A stretch of DNA of 64,000 nt, from assembly GCF_902459465.1 (NCBI RefSeq), contig NC_047081.1, positions 8,337,883-8,401,882 of the forward strand. The letters run 5' to 3'. Every line of letters begins with the position of its first letter. Position 1 is the stretch's first letter. Positions 1-10,478 of the stretch are shown here, one piece after another. The notes beneath the pieces were generated by a model. That model was not told the origin of the DNA and did no database searches. It was given only the letters and a program-made list of their open reading frames with translations. Position numbers and translations under genes: made by a program. The stretch is from Asterias rubens (Eukaryota; Echinodermata; Asteroidea; Forcipulatida; Asteriidae).

Positions 1-351
1 CTTAGGACTAGTCCTAGGAGATATACAAATTGCATGGATAGTCCTAAGTTAGGACTAGTCCTAGGAGATATACAAATTGCATGGATAGTCCTAAGTTAGG
101 ACTAGTCCTAACTTAGGACTAGTCCTAGGAGATATACAAATTGCATGGATAGTCCTAAGTTAGGACTAGTCCTAACTTAGGACTAGTCCTAGGAGATATA
201 CAAATTGCATGGATAGTCCTAAGTTAGGACTAGTCCTAACTTAGGACTAGTCCTAGGAGATATACAAATTGCATGGATAGTCCTAAGTTAGGACGAGTAA
301 CTGGTCCTAACTCGAGATAAGACTTGTCCTAACTCTTTGTGAAATCCACCC
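1..351. repeat. Tandem array inside a short MITE
   Basis: Five near-identical copies of a 64-bp unit (one shortened to 47 bp) centred on ggagatatacaaattgcatg, each flanked by the self-complementary ttaggactagtcctaa. The right end, ctttgtgaaatccaccc at about 335-351, is the terminal repeat of the family whose single-unit copies lie at 17479-17625 and 30673-30819. This copy has therefore amplified its interior. The left end is outside the window. The following bases are CAG, the 3-bp target type seen at other copies. Confidence 0.85.
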
Positions 352-384
352 CAGGTCTCATACTTCAAACGTAGTCCCACATAC

Positions 385-490
385 CTTCCAGGAAAGTACT
401 GAATGTTTACAAAGCGCCTTGAGCTTCACTGAGTGACGGATATGAACGCTGTATAAGAAGCCACTATTATGAATATTATTATTACAGACT
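385..490 (+). mobile_element. 3' tail of a SINE/LINE-type retroelement
   Basis: The segment with ggaaagtactgaatg, aagcgccttgagc, tcactgagtgacggatat and gaagccactattat ends in an (ATT)n tract. The same tail recurs at 16028-16120. A conserved 3' end running into a simple repeat is typical of retroposons mobilised by a LINE with a repetitive tail. No coding remnant is attached. Confidence 0.6.
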
Positions 491-573
491 CTTGAGAGGC
501 CAGCCCCCAGTTCCATGAGATTTAAATAATTGAATATATGAATATATTATGTTGATTTTGTTGACTACTGCAG

Positions 574-687
574 GTTGTATTGACACTCAATTTGAATGCG
601 GGAATGGAAACTGTATCCCACTCGAATGGAAATGTGACGGAGCCGATGATTGTGGAGATGACACCGATGAGCAACAGTGTCAAGCCA
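574..687 (+). CDS. Exon encoding the LDLa module
   Basis: Acceptor tgactactgcag, donor gtaaga, phases 1-1, so the exon is a symmetric 38-codon cassette that could be shuffled without breaking frame. It carries six cysteines, the FxC start, and an acidic cluster DGADDC followed by DDTDE, the usual calcium-binding end of an LDLa repeat. It is the leftmost recognisable exon of the gene in the window. Confidence 0.88.
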
Positions 688-3600
688 GTAAGACTTCAAA
701 AACTTCTCCCTAACTTTCCATCACTCGTCAACAACTTCGTGTAAATTGTTCAAATGATGGTGTATACTCATACCAACTAGGGAAAAATGCTGAAATTCAT
801 CTAAAATTTGTTCATTCAATAAGGCAATGGAGATCACATGAGAGTAAACATATAACAAAGCAACCTCCCCCCATTTGACATCAAAGTATCTTGTCAATTT
901 GATGCCCGCCCTCAGTGGCAGAAGTGAAGCTAGTGTGGAATGATCTTCCTGCAAAGGGAACTCGGCAAACTCCCGCAAGGGGATATAAACACCAAGCTGG
1001 CAACAGCAAATCTCTCTCATATTAACATTGGTTTAACGTGTATGATTATGAGTCGCACAACAAATCAAGAAATTGAGATTCATTAACTCGACGAGAATCA
1101 CTGTGAAATCCGTGGTTAGCTGAGGGATTCAAACCCACAACCTTGTGATTGCAAGTCCTGCAGTCTAACCACTTCATAACCTTGAAGTTGGAACCTAATG
1201 TTGTAATCGTCAATTATGAATTTTTTTTTATAAATGATAAACAAAACACGTTTCAATAGGATTCCTGTTTAGAAGATTCGCTCAAGTAGCTGTTTAAGAT
1301 TTATGAAACAAAAGATGTCTGAAAATGTTTCCCGTTGTAGTTTTAACACTTTTCGTTGTGATTTTTTATAGATGATCTGCCGGTACGTCTCGTTGGTGGC
1401 CCAGATGCCAACTCAGGTCGCATCGAGGTCATGTATGGTAACCAGTGGGGAACAGTTTGTGACGACAGGTTTGATGAGAATGCCGCACGTGTCGTCTGCA
1501 AACAGCTTGGAATTAGGTAAATCTAGACTAGGATAATTCCTTAGATGAGCCCCCCCAACAGAGAAAACCTCTATTCAAATGAGGTTGAATCTCAGACATA
1601 GAATACTCTCTGATGCTTTGTATCTGTGACATATCAACATCAGGGTCTGTTGTGAACTTTCAAAAGCTGTGTTCCCATTAGTCTTTTTTTTCCACTGCCA
1701 CGCTAAAAGTTACCGTGACTGGCTTTGTGTAATTTCTACCCGTGCGTTCCCACCTGGACTTATATTCTGCGAAATTTGCATAGCTTTTTGTCGCGTTCAA
1801 TTCACAGCGTGGAGCTGTTTCCATTGCACTTTTTTTAGAGGTCCTGAGGTTGCTTGGAGGAAGTCTTCCTGGACCCCTTTCGGCCCGTTAGTTTTATTAT
1901 TTTTTTCTCCAAGGGTTTAGTATGAGAGGCATCGATACAGCGCGCTGCCCATGGTAGGTAGCTAGGCTAGTTTTGAGGCAAACAATCGCCATACTACTAT
2001 CTCTCGAGCAACTCCTTGTCTCTTTAGCATCCTGAACTATTTTTCTAACAACTGTGGTATATATTTTTTTTCTCGCAGTGGTGGAGTCCGCGTCTTTACG
2101 GAGGCTTTCTACGGAGCAGGGGAGGGGGAGATTTGGTTGGATGACTTGGAGTGTACAGGAGAAGAAGCCCATCTGGGGGAATGCCCTCACCCGAGATACG
2201 GCGCTCACGACTGTACTCACAACGAAGACGTTGGTGTTGAATGTGGTTATATGCCCATGCCAGAAGTCACAGTCGGTAAGTGTTTTCCTTTGTTCCAAGA
2301 ACCCTCGTTGAATGGAATCCAAATATAAGTATGTATAATAGAAGCACCATCGATAGACTCATTCAAGACTTAGGATATATACTATCCAAATGACCCATTT
2401 CATACGGGGAGCTCACCACTAAATGTTGTCTTCTTGCCAAAAAACATCTGCAACTTATATATCCGTTGAGGAGTTTGTTGCAGTAATCGACAGATACAGA
2501 ATTGATTTGATTTCATTGAAATACATCAATAAGACCTGTGTCATTAGCTTCAGCACTAAGGCGTGTCCAGCTGTTGGACAAAGCTCTCTCCATAAAACTC
2601 GTCTCTCTCACTCTAGCCACTCTGGTCCACGTAGCCGTGCCCATTCGGCATGATAAAAAGCTCAAAAGACTCGAGCACTGTTGTTTCTGATCAGCAGAGT
2701 GTGGTTCCGAATATAAGAACTTGTTATTATTATTCCTATTAACTGAATTCTGATTTCCCCTCCTATCTCAACAGCCCCAGGAAGCTGTGGTATAAAGAAT
2801 GTTGTCAACGGCATCAACACTCGCATCATCGGAGGCTCGGCAGCCAAGCGAGGGAGCTGGCCATGGCAGGCTCAACTCATTCTCAAGAGAAGTGGTCACT
2901 ACTGCGGAGCTACTCTTATTGATGAGCACACGGTCATCTCCGCTGCACATTGCTTCCAAAGGTACAAGAAAAAAATTCTTATGTAATACATTAATCTATA
3001 TAAATCGCATTAACTGCACTACCGCGGAGTCAGTTCTTAAATTGATCTCAACGTTTCGTCTAGCTTGCTCTAGTCATCGTCAGGAGACGAATTGTGTTGA
3101 GTGAACAAAAATATTCTCGAGCCAAGCAGAGTAACAATTAAAAACATGCTGCAGGAAAACTCTTCATTTCAATTCATTCTGTTGAACTTTTTTGCTATAG
3201 TTATTCATGCATTTTTGAATTTTTTTTTTTTGCAGGTACGGGAAGGAACGCTTCACAGTCCGTCTCGGAGAACACGATCAATATCGCTCCGAGGGCTCTG
3301 AGCAAGATTTCGACATAGAGTGTCTGCACATACATCAACGCTACGATTCCACCTCCACCAATAACGACATAGCGGTGCTTAAGCTGAAGGCGAAGAACGG
3401 CCGCGGAGTCCAGATGAATAATTACGTCTCGCCGGCTTGTTTAACGGAACGGGAAGATCTACCTGATAACCATAATTGTTGGATATCTGGATGGGGAAAT
3501 ACAGGTAACAAAAACAAATCCTGAACAAAGATATTGACAAAATAGGGACACCGCCAATATAGGGCTAGATAGCTCAGTTGGATGAGCGCCGGCACGTTAA

Positions 3601-4635
3601 TCCGGAGGTCGATGGTTCGAATCCCACTCTAGTCAATTCTTTGTTCAACCCCCAAAATCAAAAACAAATCCTCATGAAGATGCATAATATACCTTTAACA
3701 CACTGCACTCAAGCTCTGGCGTTTCTGATTAGCATAGTGTTGGTCTTGACACTTGTGTCCTTCAGCAAGTAAACTAATCATATTGCTTCACCATGAGGGG
3801 ATTCGAAAACACGTGAATCTAGAGAAAAGCGGCAGTGAAAAAGTGGATGATATTTTACGGAAATTAAGAGGCAGATTGTTAGTGGACCAGCATGAATGAG
3901 GTTCAGCCAGCCTCTGTCTGTTTTACAGATATTTCCATGGTAAATGTTCCACCAGTCTATCCAACCTTGTTCCTCCTGTCAGGGTGTTTGAGCGTGAGAC
4001 CAGGCTTTCTGCTCGTTCTCATCCTTATACTGTTGCTGTGCCGAGATGTAGAACAAAGAGCTACTCCAATAGCTTTTCCCCCCGTACTGCATCTCTTTGG
4101 AACTCCTTGCCTGGTGCATGTTTCCCTTCATCCTATGATCTGTCATCTTTTAAGAGGAATATCAACTCCTACCTTCAGCTTCACCAGGTTACTTCATTTC
4201 TATGTTTTCTTCCTTGCGGCCCTTTATTCTAGAGTGGCTTTTAGCCTTGTTTTGGGCGAACTTCATAAAAAAAATTTAAAAAATATTCCTTTAACAAATG
4301 TTTTTTTTCTCTCGTCAGGTGATGACTATCCGAAGCTTCTACAAGAAGCACGCGTTCCTCTACTCTCTCGTTCAACCTGCACAAGCCGTCGAGTTTACGG
4401 GTACAAACTGACCAATCAGATGATGTGTGCCGGCTACCTCAACGGGGGTATCGACTCTTGCGACGGTGACAGCGGCGGACCATTGGTATGCGAGTACAAC
4501 GGGGTGTGGCAGCTTGTTGGGGTCACGTCGTGGGGGTCAGGGTGTGCCCAGCCGAACGCCCCTGGGGTGTACTCGAGGGTCAATCAATTCCTAGACTGGA
4601 TCAACGACAAGCGACAGACCAACCAATGTCCATGA
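574..4635 (+). CDS. LDLa-SRCR-trypsin mosaic serine protease (3' part)
   Basis: Six exons with consistent phases: 574-687, 1372-1516, 2079-2275, 2775-2961, 3236-3504, 4319-4635 (stop TGA). They encode about 408 aa of a larger protein; the first exon starts mid-codon, so 5' exons lie left of the window. Order: LDL-receptor class A module (six Cys, Asp/Glu-rich Ca site), SRCR domain with six Cys split over two exons (group A pattern), a linker with CG, activation site RIIGG, then a trypsin domain. Triad: His in SAAHC, Asp in NNDIAVLKL, Ser in GDSGGP. Asp six residues before that Ser and Gly in SWG and PGVY predict cleavage after Arg/Lys. The linker Cys and the Cys of SPACL would tether light and heavy chains after activation. 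Enteropeptidase and neurotrypsin relatives have similar layouts, but orthology cannot be set from this fragment. Likely extracellular; roles in immunity or development are inference. Confidence 0.93.
1372..2275 (+). CDS. Two exons encoding one SRCR domain
   Basis: Exons 1372-1516 and 2079-2275 are joined in phase 2 by a 562-bp intron. The product starts VRLVGGP, has [27 protein letters not shown] and ends in VEC. Six cysteines and an internal intron match group A SRCR domains. The domain is complete at about 100 residues. It is probably a ligand-binding module placing the protease on a surface or glycan; the ligand is unknown. Confidence 0.9.
3536..3662 (+). mobile_element. tRNA-derived SINE (Asn-like head), copy 1
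   Basis: A tRNA-like head at about 3562-3634 has box A tagctcagttggatgagcg, a GTT at the anticodon position, box B ggttcgaatcc, and a 7-bp acceptor stem ggctaga/tctagtc. It is preceded by a conserved leader (gacaaaatagggacaccgcc) and followed by caattctttgttcaaccccc. Two further copies with the same leader and tail lie at 35645-35775 and 35955-36080, so this is a dispersed SINE and not a tRNA gene. It sits in the last intron of the protease. Confidence 0.8.
3950..4240 (+). mobile_element. LINE reverse-transcriptase C-terminal remnant
   Basis: The frame at 3984-4232 has the ending seen in many CR1/L2/Rex-like retrotransposon ORF2 proteins: [15 protein letters not shown], then [13 protein letters not shown], then [10 protein letters not shown]. 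There is no upstream polymerase domain, so this is a 5'-truncated insertion within the last protease intron. It ends about 80 bp before the catalytic-Ser exon. The family name is inferred from motif style only. Confidence 0.7.
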
Positions 4636-4665
4636 ACAATATCTTCCGGATTTTGCCAAAGGGCA

Positions 4666-4671
4666 AATAAA
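4666..4671 (+). terminator. Candidate poly(A) signal of the mosaic protease
   Basis: AATAAA 30 bp after the TGA stop. It is the first such hexamer; further ones near 5268 and 5623 could be used instead, so 3'UTR length is open. Confidence 0.5.
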
Positions 4672-6122
4672 ATCGGTTAGCTTTTAAAAACCGATTTTTA
4701 AACCGCAACATGACTTTGTGGTTGCAGTATAAAATCCATCGCTGGGTGATGGGATGGTTAACTTTTAATACGTATCTGGCTTTTTTATATATTTTACACA
4801 TTTTATACAAACTTGTACACGATTGTATTTAGTATCAAGCCTTTTCAGCAAATTTTATGACTTTTGTACGAAAGTTTTTTTTTTACTTTCAAGTGTATGT
4901 ACTGTATCTATGCAATATCTGTGCAGTTGAACATAAGTCTGTTTAACTTGATGTCAAGAATGCCAGCTTTGTTAGTAAATCATGAACTACAACTCAAACC
5001 ATTTTTCTTCAGGTCTTTGTATCTTTTATTGTTTTTTTTTATCATAATTAATGGAGTGCATTTGTTTTGTTTTCTAACACCACATGACTCATTTACCTAT
5101 ATATAAATAACAACACTTAGAAAATTAGCTACATATGTAAAAGAAAGAAACAAACAAACAATAGAAACAAAATCCCAGATTCTGGGTTCAAAGTTGATAG
5201 GTCAAAGTGCACAGGTCAGAGTTCAGAAAGTCTGGTTGAGAAATCTACAGAGATTTTAAATTGAATAAAATAATAAGAATTGCAATTCGCCGTCTTTGTT
5301 TGAGTGAGAATTTTGTTATAAAATAGGGGATAGTTTAATTTAAAATGAACAAAAAAACATTGGTTTTATTATTTTTATGTTTTCAAAAAAAAAAATATTT
5401 ACATTAAATTGGTGAAAATAAACCTGAGTGATCAGCATACAAAATAAACATCATAAACGAAAATAACTTTCTGAAGGGTTGGATTTTGTCAATCACTAAG
5501 GTTACCCTGTTTTTGTTTGTTATACATAGTTGAGTTTTGCTCTGTGGATCAAATTCTGACCTTTGGCCTCAATCTAGACGAGCTGTATTTTAAAAATTGG
5601 TTTTCATAACAATAAAATTTCCATTGAAAATAAAACGTGAATTTAAAAAATACATGGGACTTGCATGTTACTCCGTTTAGAAATCTTAAAATTTACATCT
5701 ACTGCATATTCACTGAAATTAACATAAATACCTGAATTTATACTTAAAAGATTTTTCATGGTCCATATACTATTCTGTATATCTAAATTACTCCATCACT
5801 ATGTGATCTACTGCTAGTCAAGGAAGAAACTCCCACTTATGCATATTCATGTTGCAGAGTTTTGATTTGCTAGATTTGCCATCATTACACAAATTTGCAT
5901 ACATGTAATTTGCATTTATTTTACTAGTACATTGACTCATCTTAAAAAATGTTTATTCATGAGATACGATTGACAAATGGAAGCTCCACCCACAACATAG
6001 CTACAGCCAATGGAATCGAAGGAAGAATATTCTAAAAAATACAATACAATTTTTACTAAACAAGAGAAGCTGGTTGAACCAGGCCTTCAGTCAAACAGTG
6101 CCAAAGCTGCAAAAATACCTGC
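4672..6122. other. AT-rich intergenic stretch, no gene seen
   Basis: The stretch is AT-rich with short A and T runs. It has no reading frame with domain content, tRNA-like signal or clear terminal repeats. The first 1-1.5 kb may include 3'UTR of the protease. Confidence 0.5.
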
Positions 6123-6126
6123 TTAA

Positions 6127-6444
6127 AGGATTTGGGTACTTTTTGTGGGACAAAGGCCACAGATTTACATTAAACTCACACGGTTTGAAGATAATGATGT
6201 TAGAAAGCTTTCCTTAAAATATTGCTTGCTGAGGTGCTGTAGTTTTTGAGAAATGAGTAAAACAATTGTCTCACTGCGACGGAAATTATTTTAAGACTTG
6301 TTTTACTAATTTCTCAAAAACTACAGCACCTCAGCAAGCAATATTTTAAGGAAAGCTTTCTAACATAATTATCTTCAAACCGTGTGAGTTTAATGTAAAT
6401 CTTTGGACATTGTGTTTTTTGTCCTACAAAAAGTACCCAGACCC
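6127..6444. mobile_element. Foldback MITE with ~145-bp inverted arms
   Basis: The left arm (6127-6270, from aggatttgggtactttttgt) is the reverse complement of the right arm (about 6298-6444, ending acaaaaagtacccagaccc) with only scattered mismatches and a spacer of about 27 bp. It is preceded by TTAA. A degraded relative occupies 37880-38168, and a short arm fragment is near 17065-17100. Transcripts through it would fold into a very long hairpin. Confidence 0.85.
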
Positions 6445-6989
6445 AAAGACAATGGACACCTTTGGTAATTGCTCAAAATATATGTTAGCATAAAAAATTA
6501 CTTGGTAATAAGCAACAGAGAGCTGTTGGTGGTATAACAAATTGTGAGAGATGACTCCCTCTGAAGTAAAGCAGTGTTTAAGAAAAGTAATTTCTCGTTA
6601 AAATATTTGAATCTGAAAAGGCCTGAAGCTTTTCTTCTGCAAGCAAAAAATTTGTGCAATTAGGGTGTTTTTTATTTCTTTCATTATTTTCTTGCGACTT
6701 CGATGACTGACCAAATGAGCCCAAATTTTCACAGGTTTGTTATTTTATGCATACGTTGCGATACATCAGAGAAATTACTGGTCTTTGGCAATTACCAATA
6801 GTGTCCAGCCGACGATTTCACAAAGAGTTAGGACTCGTCTTGTCTCGAGTTGGGACGAGTAACTCGTCTTAACTTAGGATTAATCTTAAGGTCTGCTTGC
6901 TACAGTGCAGGGTTGGGACTCGTCCTAAGTCCTAAGATTAGTCTTAAGTTATGAAGAGTTTTGTGAAATCGACGGCAGTGCCTCTAACA
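6445..6989 (+). mobile_element. TTAA-type MITE (family A), interrupted
   Basis: Starts aaagacaatggacacctttggtaatt and runs to gtgtccag at 6808. It is then broken by a second MITE and resumes at 6976 with cagtgcctctaa. Family A has inverted ends GGCACTGGACACTATTGG / CCAATAGTGTCCAGTGCC and usually sits between TTAA direct repeats. It has no coding capacity. Confidence 0.8.
6809..6975. mobile_element. Harbinger-like MITE (family B) nested in family A
   Basis: Inverted ends ccgacgatttcacaaagag and gttttgtgaaatcgacgg, with interior motifs gtcctaagt and cttaggatta. It is flanked on both sides by CAG (6806-6808 and 6976-6978), which together restore the end of the surrounding family A copy. That fixes a 3-bp target duplication and the order of insertion. 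Confidence 0.85.
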
Positions 6990-7684
6990 AAGTTTGTTCC
7001 TTCGCACAAAATTTAAGAAAACCAGTCACAAATGTTATGTGTTACATAATCATTGTGACTGGTAAGCCATTTCTGCGATGCTGGTATTTCCACGCTTAGT
7101 AGTTTGATGAAATTAACCATTTGTTAAGACGAACATCTCCATTTATGACAAATACTCCAAGATCATTGCACAGTGAATACAGTTCTCAACATTAACAAGA
7201 ATAAAAAAGGTTTTGTCTTTAACACACTTTACGACACTGCAGAAGAAAAGGTAACATTTAATGGTAATTTTTTTTTTCTTTTTCATATCTGTCTTTTTTT
7301 TATTTATTTTTTTATTTAGTTTTAATTTTTTTAATGTCTCTTTTTTTTTTCTTGCTGTTGCCGTTCTTTATGAACGTTTTAAATAATTTTTGTGGGAAAT
7401 ACAAAACGTAAATCACATTTGATATATATATATAATTTCTCATTTTTTTTCTTAATATTTTTTGTTTTTTATTTTATTTTTTATTTGTATTGTTATTTTT
7501 TTTTTAGGAGGGGGGAGCGTTGATGGGTTAGGGTTATGTGAAAGCTTGTGATAATTGGTTGTAATTGTATGAAATTCTAACCAACCAATATGACATCAAA
7601 GTCTGCATTGCCATGGCAACAACATAACAGATACACCACTTTGATTAAAAATCTTATTTTTCTCCATTTTTAACATAACAAATT
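6990..7684. other. T-rich low-complexity stretch
   Basis: Long T runs at about 7268-7350 and 7440-7505 with a short (TA)n near 7425. No gene, tRNA or paired termini seen. Confidence 0.5.
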
Positions 7685-7881
7685 TGACTCCCATAAATGG
7701 CCGACTGTGTTAGTCGATGAAGTAAAAGGAAAACCATGCAATTTCGAGGCATGTTTGTGTGGATCATTGTATTCTACTTTTACATCTTTCTACCCATAAG
7801 CGTTTTATAACAAACGGTTACAAACGCTTTATTTTTTACAAAGACCATCTCGACCGACCAAGGCAACGTGTTCCTTTAAAG
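7685..7881 (+). mobile_element. Short repeat, family D
   Basis: Runs from gactcccataaatggccgac through ccatgcaatttcgaggcatg to aacgtgttcctttaaag. Related copies lie at 44187-44515 (two arms in inverted orientation) and 51643-51825. Dispersed copies in both orientations indicate a non-autonomous element; ends were not resolved exactly. Confidence 0.65.
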
Positions 7882-8058
7882 ACTTGTTTTGTTTTAAATC
7901 CCATTTTCATAAGAAAATCTACCAGGCCTTGAATTTCGCTCTTGATGGGAAAGTGGGGAAGTTTAAATTTTTGAAGTTTCATGTTGAAAAAAAAAAAAAA
8001 TCAAAGAAATCTTACTAAGCAAGGATTGCGGTATACACAATGTGAAAATCTCTTTTAA

Positions 8059-8433
8059 AGGCAGTGGACACTATTGGTAATTACTCAAAATATTTATTAT
8101 CATAAAACCTTACTTGGTAACGAGTAATGGGGAGCTGTTGGTAGTATAAAACATTGTGAGAAACGGCTCCCTCTGAAGTAACGTAGTTCTGGAGAAAGAA
8201 GTAAATTTCCACGAATGTGATTTCGAGACATCAGATTTAGAATTTGAGGTCTCGAAATCAAGCATCTGAAAGCACACAACTTCGCGTGACAAGGGTACTT
8301 TTCATTTCATTATCTCGCAACTTCGACAACCGTTTGAGCTCTAATTTTCACAGGTTTGTTATTTTGTTCACATATTGAGATACACCAAGTGAGAAGACTA
8401 GTCTTTGACAAATACCATTAGTGTCCAGTGTCT
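8059..8433 (+). mobile_element. TTAA-type MITE (family A)
   Basis: Near full-length copy flanked by TTAA at 8055-8058 and 8434-8437. It has both terminal repeats and the internal inverted motif around gaggtctcgaaatcaagcat. Short frames inside it recur in other copies and are not genes. Confidence 0.85.
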
Positions 8434-8625
8434 TTAAGTATTGATGGTGACTGAAAAAAACTGAAACGAACCTGCAGTATAGAGTCGTCAACCACCAGTT
8501 CTTTTCACAACCAACCAACACTACTCAAAATGGATTTCACCTGAAGTTCCTGCAAACCTCTCTTAGTTATACTTTCATCATGTAAATTTCAAATCCTACA
8601 AAGATGTCTTGTTTTTCCAGTTTAA

Positions 8626-8994
8626 AGGGAAGGTACACGTTTGGTAATTACTCAAAACTAATATTAACTTAAAAACTTTACTTGATAACAAGCAACGGAG
8701 AGCTGTTGATAACATAAAACATTGTGGGAAACGACTCTCTCTGAAGTAGTATAGATTTTGAGAATGAGGTTATTTTCTCACTAAAATAATAAAAGACTTC
8801 TAGCCAGAAGTCTTCTATTCCTATCTGAAAGCACACAAATTCACCCAACAAGGGTGTTTTTTCTTTCATCATTTTCTTGCAACTTTGATGACCGATTGAG
8901 CCAAAATTTTCACAGGTTGTTATTTTATGCTTATGATGGGATACACCAAGTAAGAAGACTGGTCTTTGACAATTACCGGACGTGTACAGTGCCT
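8626..8994 (+). mobile_element. TTAA-type MITE (family A), divergent copy
   Basis: Begins agggaaggtacacgtttgg and ends acgtgtacagtgcct between TTAA at 8622-8625 and 8995-8998. Both ends carry the compensating acgt variant, suggesting a subfamily with its own terminal repeats. Confidence 0.8.
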
Positions 8995-9073
8995 TTAATG
9001 AAAAGGAATCAAGTATAAAATATGATAGGGCACACACATCAGATATTTATATTATACACAGATGACAACCAGG

Positions 9074-9290
9074 GCCCAATTTCATAGAGCTGCTTAAGCA
9101 CAAAATTTTGCTTAAGCAAAAAAATCCTTGCTTAGTATAATCAGATTACCGGCCAAGACTCCAGCTAAATACCAGTCACAAGCAATGTATATGGCATGAA
9201 ATTTTTGCCAGTAACGTGTGAAAAATAAGCGAGCAATTTTCGTGCTTAAGCAAATTTTTTGCTTAAGCAGCTCTATGAAATTGGCCCCAG
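9074..9290. mobile_element. MITE family C with gcttaagcagctctatgaaatt ends
   Basis: Terminal inverted repeats ggcccaatttcatagagctg and agctctatgaaattggccc, each followed inward by gcttaagcaa motifs, flanked by CAG on both sides. A full second copy is at 48604-48850. Fragments lie at 17447-17478, 18920-19085, 19788-19810, 43000-43078 and 60230-60390. Confidence 0.8.
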
Positions 9291-9299
9291 TCATCTACA

Positions 9300-9987
9300 A
9301 ATCTAATAAGTTTGCCTATATTAAGTCTACTCACACACGTTGCACTTGAAAACTTTTTTTTTTTTTTTTTTAACTTTTATAATTTTGTGTTTTTTGTTTA
9401 AACATTAACGTCAACGTTTCCCTGATTTCGATAAGCAATTTATGGATTTTGTGAAAGTGTGAAAGGTTTACGACTTGGGATTCGAACTGACCAAATCTAA
9501 GACTTTGAACTGCTTGACTGTAAAACCCACTAAAGAACATCACACACTGAAGCTAACTCATCCAGATCTATGTCAAAACAAAAATTCGGTAATTATGACT
9601 GAAACTTAAAACAAACAAAAAACTATATTTTATAATAACTCTACATTACACAAATACAATTTATGTTCTGCACACACTGGTATTGTACATGATTTATGGT
9701 AAGTACATCATTATACAGTCTCCATAAAATGACAGCGAAGAGTGAGCTTACGGAAACGATAATCGCAACTTCACTTCTTCGAGCTATGGCATGACAAAAG
9801 TTGAAGAGGGAAACCTGTTTTAACAGAAAGATAAAAGCTTGCACGATTTCTCTCGGACAATTCAAATATCACTGGAATGACTGAAACAAGGTCCTTTTTT
9901 TTACAATTAAATTTTATCGTTTTAAAAAAGTCAACATTTGTCAAGAAAATCATCTCTTTGTTTCTTTTTTCCTAAAATATCCTTCAT
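9300..9987. other. Non-coding stretch downstream of ZSWIM8
   Basis: AT-rich with a T run at 9354-9372. I see no gene; the part next to 9988 may include the cleavage region of ZSWIM8 mRNA. Confidence 0.4.
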
Positions 9988-9993
9988 TTTATT
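9988..9993 (-). terminator. Candidate poly(A) signal of ZSWIM8
   Basis: AATAAA on the minus strand, 67 bp past the ZSWIM8 stop codon, so the 3'UTR would be short if it is used. Confidence 0.5.
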
Positions 9994-10059
9994 TCCGACT
10001 GTCGTTTTGTTTTCATTATAACTACTTTATAATTTTCGCAAAAAGCGTTACCTTGGTTA

Positions 10060-10478
10060 TCAGTGGCTACTAGACGAGTGCTCAAATACATTTCCCGGTG
10101 ACAGAGTACTAGCGAGTCGCGTCCATAGTTCCCGCTTTAAGGGGCTAAGCCGCCGCAACGACTGCAAGAAGTCGTTGAACTGCGCCATGCCGCCGGGAGC
10201 CATCACAAACGCCTTCTGCGCGCTCTGGACGACGTTGATGAAATCGTCATACTCTGGCTGGGTCACGTGGTACATCCGCTGATGGATGCACTGGATGTAC
10301 ATCTGAACGCATTTCTGCACTATGGGACTGAGTACTAACGAGCGTAGGTTAGCCTGGATCGGGGTGTGATTGTTGGAGGCTAGGTAATGGGCTGACTCCC
10401 AGGCTATGGTGTGAAGGACGAACGGACTGACCACCACGTTGAGGACGCAAGCGCAGAACTGCTGCAGATAGCTTGAAC
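10060..10478 (-). CDS. ZSWIM8: ZSWIM8 exon 18 (C terminus and stop)
   Basis: Encodes the last 139 residues: YLQQFCACVLNVVVSPFVL, then YDDFINVVQSAQKAF and MAQFNDFLQSLRR, the most conserved C-terminal block of the family. It ends with a short Ser-rich tail and TGA at 10060-10062. Confidence 0.95.

Noticed and set aside
3562..3634. tRNA-Asn gene
   Set aside because: Imperfect T-arm and anticodon stem, and the same non-tRNA flanks recur at 35.7 and 36.0 kb, so it is a SINE head.
3892..4318. N-terminal extension of the final protease exon as an open frame
   Set aside because: The frame runs on by chance through intron and LINE remnant; the acceptor ctctcgtcag at 4309-4318 and the phase fix the exon start at 4319.
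8110..8292. Recurring ~60-codon frames such as those at 8110, 19221, 25579 and 59699 with similar products
   Set aside because: They are all the same stretch of the family A MITE read in the same frame; the similarity comes from the repeat, with no start context or domain.
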